NCBI GenBank assembly: GCA_031276585.1
Contig: JAISMT010000141.1
Location: forward strand, 1 to 5,004
Reading direction: 5' to 3'
Source of the DNA: Bifidobacteriaceae bacterium
Lineage (GTDB): Bacteria; Actinomycetota; Actinomycetes; Actinomycetales; WQXJ01
DNA length: 5,004 nucleotides
Shown here: positions 1 to 5,004 of the stretch, piece by piece
Position numbering within the stretch: position 1 is the first letter of the stretch
Layout of the letters: each line of letters opens with the position of its first letter
The notes under the pieces: generated by a model
What the model was told of the DNA's origin: nothing
Databases searched by the model: none
The model's input: the letters and a program-made list of their open reading frames with translations, nothing else
Made by a program: the position numbers and the translations under genes

Positions 1-1
1 T

Positions 2-1585
2 ACCCTGATAACCCGGGGGTTCATTAGCGGTGAAACCTGGGATTGGTCCGGTTTCACTGAGGTGTTAAGCCGGGCCCGCACTTGGCGTTTGCTGGGACGC
101 ACTCTGGCCCAAGCTGCTGTAGCAACAGCAATCTGTGGCGCGTTAGCGGTGCCGGTAGCGGCTTTGCTCTACCGGCGCCGCTTTCCCGGACGGGGTTTGC
201 TGCGCACCTTGTTGACCATTCCTTTTGCTCTACCCGGTGTAGTGGTGGGACTAGCCTTCCGCGCGCTGTTGGGTCCCGATGGACCTTGGGGATTCTTAGG
301 GCTAGAGGAAAGCTTCACCGGAGTGGTTTTGGCTTTGGTGTTCTTTAACGTGGGGTTAATGGCACGAGTAGTGGGAACCTTCTGGGCGGCGCTGGACCCC
401 CGGCCGGAACAAGCCGCTCGCGTCCTGGGGGCGGGACCGTGGCGGGCTCTTCTCACGGTGACCCTTCCGGCGTTGACCCCAGCATTGGCGGCCGGCGGCT
501 CTTTGGTGTTCTTGTTTTGTAGCACCGCTTTTGCGCCGGTCCTAATACTGGGTGGGTCCACCTATGCCACCGTTGAAACCGAAATCTACCTCCAGACTGC
601 GCAAATGCTGGATTTGCGGGCCGCTGCCGTGTTTTCGGTGATGCAGATGGTGGTAGTAGCTGGAGCGCTGAGCTTGGGGGCAATAGCACGCCGACGCCGC
701 GAACGGGCCCTAAAACAGGTGGGAGCCAGCGGGACAGTGGGGGCGGCATCGGGCTTCCACTGGCGTTCCGATTGGCCCTTTGCGTTAGCCACCACCCTAG
801 TAGCTGGCTTGATTTTGCTTCCGTTGGGAAACCTGGTCTACCGGTCGCTACAGACCGGCAGCGGCTTTAGCACAGTGCATTACCAGGCCCTACTCCAACC
901 CCATCTGGCAGGGCTGCCCTATTCGTTAGCTCAGGCAGCGTTCCGGTCAGTAGTCATAGCTTTGCTGGCGGCCGCGTTGGCTTTGGTTTTGGGGCTAGCG
1001 GTGGCGGTGGTGCTCTCGCGGCGGGTGCGCGGGCGGTGGGCACAGCGAGCGCAAACCATGTTTGATGCCGTGCTTTCAGCGCCGTTAGGGGTCTCGGCCG
1101 TGACGGTGGGGTTTGGGTTTTTGATCACTTTGAACCGGCCACCGCTGGACTTACGGACTTCCTTTTGGCTGATCCCACTAGCTCAAGCATTGGTGGCCTT
1201 ACCCATGGTAGTAAGAGTGGTACTGCCAGCTTTACGGGCGGTAGAACCCCGGTTACTTCAAGCCGCAGCGGTGTTAGGGGCCTCCCCAGCACGGGCTTTC
1301 GCAATGGTGGAAGCGCCCGTATTACGCCGGGGAGCAGCCGTGGCCACAGCTTACGCTTTTGCGGTTTCAGTGGGTGAGTTTGGGGCTACCGCTTTTTTGG
1401 TCCGCCCGGACACCACTACTTTGCCGGTAGCGATTTATCGGCTGCTGGGCCGGCCTGGTCTAGACCACCTGGGAGCAGCGTTTGCCGGGGCGGTACTGCT
1501 GGCCGGTATCACCGCTGTCGTAATGGCTTTGGCCGAATCGGCTCGACCCCGCGTTGGAATTATGAATTCGAAAGGTCGGTTGTGA
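2..1585 (+). CDS. ABC transporter permease, ThiP/FbpB class with two fused halves (5' partial)
   Basis: Integral membrane permease of a binding-protein-dependent importer, in the family that takes up thiamine or ferric iron. The frame is open from base 2, so the gene begins upstream of the window. The GTG at 62 lacks a spaced ribosome-binding site and is unlikely to be the start. Numbering from that GTG, about eleven hydrophobic segments are visible (near 16-36, 50-70, 88-108, 139-163, 188-208, 240-260, 295-318, 336-356, 371-391, 425-445, 470-490). With one more upstream this would give the twelve usual for ThiP-like proteins. Each half carries an EAA-type cytoplasmic loop that contacts the ATPase: QAARVLGAGP near 117-126 and QAAAVLGASP near 400-409. 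YRRRFPGR (38-45) and the late GEFG...TTTLPVAIYRLLG stretch resemble ThiP. The stop overlaps the start of the ATPase gene. Family is secure; the substrate (thiamine, iron or another) is not shown by the sequence. Confidence 0.9.
   Translation, partial: TLITRGFISGETWDWSGFTEVLSRARTWRLLGRTLAQAAVATAICGALAVPVAALLYRRRFPGRGLLRTLLTIPFALPGVVVGLAFRALLGPDGPWGFLGLEESFTGVVLALVFFNVGLMARVVGTFWAALDPRPEQAARVLGAGPWRALLTVTLPALTPALAAGGSLVFLFCSTAFAPVLILGGSTYATVETEIYLQTAQMLDLRAAAVFSVMQMVVVAGALSLGAIARRRRERALKQVGASGTVGAASGFHWRSDWPFALATTLVAGLILLPLGNLVYRSLQTGSGFSTVHYQALLQPHLAGLPYSLAQAAFRSVVIALLAAALALVLGLAVAVVLSRRVRGRWAQRAQTMFDAVLSAPLGVSAVTVGFGFLITLNRPPLDLRTSFWLIPLAQALVALPMVVRVVLPALRAVEPRLLQAAAVLGASPARAFAMVEAPVLRRGAAVATAYAFAVSVGEFGATAFLVRPDTTTLPVAIYRLLGRPGLDHLGAAFAGAVLLAGITAVVMALAESARPRVGIMNSKGRL
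1570..1575 (+). promoter_or_regulatory. Ribosome-binding site of the ATPase gene, inside the permease end
   Basis: GAAAGG lies six bases before the GTG at 1582 and within the last codons of the permease. It favours that GTG over the ATG at 1588 or the GTG at 1591. Together with the four-base GTGA overlap it suggests translational coupling of the two subunits. Confidence 0.55.
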
Positions 1586-2490
1586 ACATGGTGAATGCTT
1601 CCGCTACTTCTGCCCCAAATGGTGATCCCGGGCCTGGGCTGGGTGGGGGGACTGAACCCGGCTCACCGGCCGGCCAGGTTTCGGGTTCCAACCAAAACCT
1701 GAGTTCAGGCTTGAGGATGAATTCCGCTTCAAAGCTCGGGCCTCAACCTCACTCCGGTTCCAACCTAAACCCGAAGTCAGGTTTAAGGGTAAGTTCCGCT
1801 TCCGAACTGGGGTCAGCATTGGGGTCTGGTTCCGGCGCGGATCCAGAAACCGGTTTGAGACTGGATCCAGGTTCAGGGCTCCGGCTGGAAAACATAAGCG
1901 TCTGTTACGGGAACTACACCGTTTTGGAAAAAGTGTCTTTGAATGTGGCTCCCGGTGAGGTGGTGGCTTTAGTGGGTCCGTCTGGTTGCGGTAAATCCAC
2001 TTTGCTACGGGCGGTGGCCGGTTTGGAACCTTTAGCGGCTGGCCGCGTGACCTGGGATGGGGCTGATTTAGCGGCGGTGCCGGTGCATCGGCGGCGTTTT
2101 GGCCTCATGTTCCAGGACGGCCAGCTTTTCCCCCACTTGAACGTAGCCGGCAACATCGATTTTGGGCTGCGGATGGCGGGCATCGCCTCTAAGGTGCGGC
2201 GCCAGACCGTGGCCCACTGGCTGGAGTTAGTGGGGTTAGCTGGTTTTGAATCCCGGGACGTGTCTACTTTGTCGGGCGGGCAAGCCCAACGAGTGGCCCT
2301 AGCCCGAGCCCTAGCCCCCCAACCTCGGCTACTGCTGTTAGACGAGCCGCTCTCTTCCCTAGACACTGATCTCCGTGTCGAGTTGTGGACCGCCGTCCGT
2401 TCCGCGTTGGCCCGTACCAGCACCGCCGCACTGTGGGTGACCCACTCCCAGGAAGAAGCTGCCGCCGCCGACCGTTGGCTGACTATCTAG
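1582..2490 (+). CDS. ABC transporter ATP-binding subunit with repetitive N-terminal extension
   Basis: Cytoplasmic ATPase that should power import through the permease immediately upstream. Its 302 residues contain a full set of nucleotide-binding motifs: Walker A GPSGCGKST (132-140), Q-loop FQDGQLFPH (Gln178), signature LSGGQAQR (230-237), Walker B LLLLDEP (250-256), D-loop SSLD (258-261) and switch His288. The ABC domain begins only at about residue 99 (GLRLENISVCYG). Before it lies a Gly/Ser/Pro/Asn-rich stretch with degenerate repeats, absent from typical ThiQ/FbpC proteins. The protein ends at ADRWLTI, just where relatives usually continue with a strand such as VAVLxxGRI, so the last strand and any regulatory tail are missing. 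The start GTG is chosen from the overlap with the permease stop and the GAAAGG site. An internal ATG at 1717 has GAGG directly abutting it without a spacer and is a poor alternative. The ATPase role is secure; the imported substrate is inferred only from the permease. Confidence 0.92.
   Translation: MNMVNASATSAPNGDPGPGLGGGTEPGSPAGQVSGSNQNLSSGLRMNSASKLGPQPHSGSNLNPKSGLRVSSASELGSALGSGSGADPETGLRLDPGSGLRLENISVCYGNYTVLEKVSLNVAPGEVVALVGPSGCGKSTLLRAVAGLEPLAAGRVTWDGADLAAVPVHRRRFGLMFQDGQLFPHLNVAGNIDFGLRMAGIASKVRRQTVAHWLELVGLAGFESRDVSTLSGGQAQRVALARALAPQPRLLLLDEPLSSLDTDLRVELWTAVRSALARTSTAALWVTHSQEEAAAADRWLTI
1684..1887 (+). repeat. Degenerate in-frame tandem repeats (72-bp and 24-bp units) in the ATPase N-terminus
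   Basis: Two full 72-bp units (1684-1755 and 1756-1827) encode 24-residue copies with the shared pattern GSNxNxxSGLRxxSASxLG. By hand count they match at about two thirds of bases, most strongly over their first 57. A third copy starting at 1828 (GSGADPETGLRL) breaks into two 24-bp units, 1840-1863 (DPETGLRL) and 1864-1887 (DPGSGLRL). The motif GLR followed by M, V or L thus starts at residues 43, 67, 91 and 99, and the last one is the first beta-strand of the ABC domain. All units keep the reading frame. The likely product is a flexible, disordered segment. Confidence 0.75.
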
Positions 2491-2555
2491 CTCCCCGACT
2501 AGGGCAGGCGGCATCGGGCAGACGGAGGTGCCACGTTAGACAGCCAGACCGTTAC
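2491..2555. other. Short gap between convergent operons
   Basis: Sixty-five bases separate the stop of the ATPase gene from the stop of the - strand gene. Apart from the left arm and part of the loop of the inverted repeat at 2524-2580, nothing recognisable is present: no gene, no promoter-like pair and no T-run. No stretch of over 300 bases without a gene occurs in this window. Confidence 0.8.
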
Positions 2556-2580
2556 CTACAAACCGAACGTGGCGCCCTCC
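2524..2580. terminator. Inverted repeat at the convergent gene ends, candidate terminator
   Basis: The left arm 2524-2537 (GGAGGTGCCACGTT) pairs with the right arm 2566-2580 (AACGTGGCGCCCTCC). They form a 14-bp stem with one G-T pair and a single bulged C at 2575. The loop is 28 bases (2538-2565) and contains the stop codon of the - strand gene at 2556-2558. The right arm lies in that gene's final codons and the left arm lies in the gap between the operons. Its place between two convergent genes suits a transcription end. However, no T-run follows on either strand and the loop is long, so a classical intrinsic terminator is not supported. It could instead protect RNA 3' ends or act with Rho. 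Confidence 0.4.
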
Positions 2581-3341
2581 CCAGCTGCCACCGCTTGCTT
2601 GATCAGCGCCAGTTTTTGGGTTCCGGTTGCCTCTAAGAAACGTTCCATCCAAGAACGGGTCAACACCAGTCCGGCTGCCACCGTTTTACCAGCTGAGTCC
2701 TGCCAAGCCATCAGGTTATCCAGGGCAACACTCGGATCCCCCACCAAGCTAACCGCGGCTGGATCAGCTGTGGTGACTGAACCGACCTGACCGGTGCTGG
2801 CAATGTCTAGGATGAGCGAGGCCCACAACCGGCCGGCTTCGATCACACCGAAAACAATGGTCCCCCCTGGCTTGGCTATAGCAGCCAAAACTGCTTCGAC
2901 TTCTTCATGGCTAGCACCGATCCGCCATTGCAGCCCCAAGGTCTGGCGGGCCGGGCCGGGATAAGTCACAATTCCGTCTGGAAAATTATCCATTTCGCGG
3001 TAGGTATTAGTGACAAAAACGTCCAGGTCTTGATCTGGGTCCCAAGCGTCTTGGATGCGGCCAAAATAGGTGTCAGAAGCATCGCGTTCCACCACTTGAA
3101 CAAAGTCCACCTCGGCCTGGTTGGTTAGATATAACGCCTTAGCCAACCCGTGTGGGTCCTTTGCATCAGGCCAGGTACCTTTGATGGCCAGTCCCTGGGA
3201 ATGACGCAGTTTGACTATCTTGCCTTGGTCGTGAAGTACCACAATTCGGCGGGCGGCTTTAGCGGACCGTAATAGGAGTTGTTGGGCGGCTCGCCACTGG
3301 TCCACGTCGATATCTGCCATCAATACATATGGGTGCAGCAT
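2556..3341 (-). CDS. Unrecognised soluble 261-residue protein downstream of the glycosidase
   Basis: I do not recognise this protein. It has no signal peptide or membrane segment, contains no cysteine, and is rich in Asp, Ala and Val with predicted alternating strands and helices, so it is probably a cytoplasmic globular protein. Visible blocks include ARRIVVLHDQGKIVKLRHS (30-48), an Asp-rich stretch around AWDPDQDLDVFVTNTYREMD (99-118), a helix around HEEVEAVLAAIAKPGG (145-160), then TIVFGVIEAGRLWASLILDI (161-180), followed by VTTADPAAVSLVGDPSVALDNLMAWQ (189-214). The conserved-looking FGVxxxGRLWASLILD strand pair is the best handle for a profile search. The start at ATG 3339-3341 is supported by a strong ribosome-binding site; a second Met at residue 8 has none comparable. 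The gene follows the glycosidase by 22 bases on the same strand, so the two are probably co-transcribed. A role alongside the glycosidase is only inferred from position. Confidence 0.85.
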   Translation of the reverse strand: MLHPYVLMADIDVDQWRAAQQLLLRSAKAARRIVVLHDQGKIVKLRHSQGLAIKGTWPDAKDPHGLAKALYLTNQAEVDFVQVVERDASDTYFGRIQDAWDPDQDLDVFVTNTYREMDNFPDGIVTYPGPARQTLGLQWRIGASHEEVEAVLAAIAKPGGTIVFGVIEAGRLWASLILDIASTGQVGSVTTADPAAVSLVGDPSVALDNLMAWQDSAGKTVAAGLVLTRSWMERFLEATGTQKLALIKQAVAAGEGATFGL

Positions 3342-3347
3342 TATTGA

Positions 3348-3355
3348 CTTCCTTT
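3348..3355 (-). promoter_or_regulatory. Strong ribosome-binding site of the 261-residue protein
   Basis: Read on the - strand, AAAGGAAG sits six bases before the ATG at 3339-3341, in the 22-base gap after the glycosidase stop codon. It fixes the start of the downstream gene and suggests efficient independent initiation rather than reliance on coupling. Confidence 0.7.
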
Positions 3356-3363
3356 CTTTTGGC

Positions 3364-5004
3364 TCAGGCCGTGACCTGACACTGATAAATGCGGATGGTG
3401 TGGGCCGGTAGCATCTGGCTAATAGCCTGACCGTCAGTTGGCACCGCTTGCCCTTCCCATACCTCTGTCACACTGGTGATGACACGGCCCAATTCCAGGC
3501 GAGCCTCAATTGGCTGATCCGTTGGGTTCGCCAAGAAAGCTACTAAGCGCGATGGGTTGGATTGGTCCAGGTGAATGGTGGCATCCAAGCGACTATCGTT
3601 TAGCGCTACCCCCACCAACTCTGTTTGCGTTAACACGGCTGCCATCATCTGCGCCATGTCGGATAGCTTGGCCACCACAATGATGCGGTCTTGGCCCACA
3701 CCTCCGGGAGCGGCGGCATCGGCCAAAATAGTGCAGGGGCGCATCTGTGAATCCATTGTTGGAGCCTTAGGGCCAATCACCAAAGTACCGCCAGCTTGGA
3801 CATAGCCAACCAATTTGCGTTGAATTGACTGGTCTAGGTAGTCAAAAGTGGGTAACACCACTACTTTGTGCTCGGCTAGACGTTCGCTGGTCAAATCGGT
3901 ATCGGACAACAAATAGCCCACACCCGATTCCGCCAAGGCCGCCTCAAACCCAGCGAACCAATCGTTCTTAGCCATTTGAACTGGCTGGTCAAAGCCCAGG
4001 GTGTCCTCTGACACCGTCAAAGCGTTGGGGTATTCCGAAAAGCCCGATGGCGTTTCTAGGAAATCACCCGGGAAAGAAACCAAAACAGCGGCGGCCTCAA
4101 GACGGTCATATTCCCGGTTGGCTAGTAGCAAGACCGGCGCTTGGCGCTGGAGCGATGCCCAGTTGAGGTTGGTCAGCGTTTGGTTAACTTTGCTAAACAT
4201 GTCCACTTTGTCTGGCCGCTCGCTGCCGTCCCGGCGAATGGGCGAGTCGAGCCACTTATTGCGTTCAACCAACATGTAACGGGAGAAGCCGCGCACGCCA
4301 TGCATCAGGGCGGCTTTGGTAACGAATTCCTCGTCGTGTAGATCACCGGGGTTCAGATACCAGGCCCAGACTCCGGCAATGAATTCAGGAATGTAGGGGT
4401 AACGCGAAGTACCTACCACATAAGAGATAACGGTTTTGACGTGGTGGTATAGCTCTTTACGCGAATAAACATCGAACCCCACAAAGTCAACCGCTTCCTC
4501 CAGACCGGTGATGTTGAACGGGCTAGTGAATCCCGAAGCCGCCCCACCCGGTCCCAAAGGGTGCGGATAGTTGTGGAACAACGCGATTTTATCGAGGCCG
4601 CGTTGACGCAGCATTTGGGCCAAGCGGCCGATGGCGTCAATCAAGTAACGTTCGCGGTATTCCGCCCAATCGGCGTAGTAGGGAATATCGGTGGTGGACT
4701 TTGCGTCAAAACGCCGGGGCGGGTCTAGTTCAGTCAAGTCGGTCAGGTTGGCACCGTAGATGGCATTGATGCCATCCAGGCCGCCGTACTTAGCGCAAAC
4801 GAACTGGCGGTAGCGAGCCAAAGAAGCCTGCGAATAGTCACAGGCATAGGCGTTGACGTTGAAAAAATAGGCCATCTCGTTGTCTACCTGAGCCGCCACC
4901 ACGCCGCCGTTAGGGTAGGCGTGTTTAGCCAAAATGGGGCATATCGCGTCATACCAAGCTGCTGTTTGTTCAAAGAACTCATCGGCAGCGTAACTCAACG
5001 CTGG
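3364..5004 (-). CDS. Glycoside hydrolase, clan GH-A, beta-galactosidase-like (GH35/GH42 type; 5' partial)
   Basis: Retaining glycosidase of the beta-galactosidase type, probably removing terminal beta-galactose or a related sugar from oligosaccharides. The frame stays open to the right window edge, so the N-terminus is missing; a TTG at 4996-4998 is internal, not a start. Numbering from that codon, residues 1 to about 280 are the rear part of a TIM barrel. VVAAQVDNEM places the likely acid/base at Glu41 (codon 4876-4878), and YPYIPEFIAG places the likely nucleophile at Glu205 (codon 4384-4386). GFSRYMLVERNKW...SPIRRDGSERP (from 238) resembles the late barrel loop of GH35-like enzymes. A Rossmann-like segment follows (about 345-420, VVVLPTFDYLDQSIQRKLVGYVQAGGTLVIGP), like the domain after the barrel in GH42. 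A C-terminal beta-rich domain (about 480-544) ends at the stop. Whether it is exported cannot be judged without the N-terminus. The glycosidase call is firm; the exact family and sugar are not. Confidence 0.88.
   Translation of the reverse strand, partial: PALSYAADEFFEQTAAWYDAICPILAKHAYPNGGVVAAQVDNEMAYFFNVNAYACDYSQASLARYRQFVCAKYGGLDGINAIYGANLTDLTELDPPRRFDAKSTTDIPYYADWAEYRERYLIDAIGRLAQMLRQRGLDKIALFHNYPHPLGPGGAASGFTSPFNITGLEEAVDFVGFDVYSRKELYHHVKTVISYVVGTSRYPYIPEFIAGVWAWYLNPGDLHDEEFVTKAALMHGVRGFSRYMLVERNKWLDSPIRRDGSERPDKVDMFSKVNQTLTNLNWASLQRQAPVLLLANREYDRLEAAAVLVSFPGDFLETPSGFSEYPNALTVSEDTLGFDQPVQMAKNDWFAGFEAALAESGVGYLLSDTDLTSERLAEHKVVVLPTFDYLDQSIQRKLVGYVQAGGTLVIGPKAPTMDSQMRPCTILADAAAPGGVGQDRIIVVAKLSDMAQMMAAVLTQTELVGVALNDSRLDATIHLDQSNPSRLVAFLANPTDQPIEARLELGRVITSVTEVWEGQAVPTDGQAISQMLPAHTIRIYQCQVTA

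Noticed and set aside
1668..1675. GGCCGGCC palindrome within the ATPase extension
   Set aside because: It is a short palindrome expected in GC-rich coding sequence, with no partner sites or spacing that would suggest an operator.
1604..1819. A - strand open frame across the repeat region
   Set aside because: It is a by-product of the low-complexity repeats in the ATPase reading frame; it has no ribosome-binding site or recognisable domain.
1914..2423. A 169-codon - strand open frame opposite the ATPase domain
   Set aside because: It mirrors strongly conserved ABC motifs on the + strand, and its Arg/Ser/Thr-rich translation looks like an antisense shadow.
2469..2553. Short direct repeat GACCGTT (2469-2475 and 2547-2553), considered as a target-site duplication or attachment site
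   Set aside because: Seven bases flanking no mobile gene is too little to support an insertion.
2385..2636. A + strand open frame overlapping the ATPase end, considered as the frameshifted continuation of the ATPase
   Set aside because: Its translation (for example DYLAPRLGQAASGRRRCH) shows no match to the expected final strand of an ABC domain, and most of it is antisense to, or a shadow of, other genes.
4996..4998. TTG as the start codon of the glycosidase
   Set aside because: The frame is open through to the window edge (Pro-Ala before it), and the protein would lack the first part of the TIM barrel.

Overview
The window reads like chromosomal DNA of a moderately GC-rich Gram-positive bacterium, most likely an actinobacterium. 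This rests on the G/C-leaning third codon positions, the Ala/Arg/Val-rich proteins and the style of the ABC transporter. It is inference, and I cannot name a genus. No RNA genes, CRISPR arrays, insertion sequences or phage genes are visible.

Layout: two operon fragments converge in the middle. On the + strand (2-2490) are the last two genes of an ABC import system: a large permease with two fused halves, of the ThiP/FbpB (thiamine or ferric iron) class, and its ATP-binding subunit. They overlap by four bases (GTGA), which points to translational coupling. The permease is cut by the left window edge, and its solute-binding protein gene, if linked, lies outside. On the - strand (5004-2556) are a clan GH-A glycoside hydrolase resembling beta-galactosidases of families 35/42, cut by the right edge, and, 22 bases downstream, a 261-residue soluble protein that I do not recognise. 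The latter has a strong ribosome-binding site and is probably co-transcribed with the hydrolase.

The two operons end 65 bases apart. A 14-bp inverted repeat with one bulged base covers the end of the - strand gene and part of this gap. It is the only marked non-coding structure in the window.

The most unusual points are: a roughly 98-residue low-complexity extension on the ATPase, built from degenerate 24-residue and 8-residue repeats; the early C-terminal end of that ATPase; the convergent hairpin; and the unrecognised, cysteine-free partner of the glycosidase. The transporter and the glycosidase operon need not be functionally linked. Their convergence is the only connection seen.
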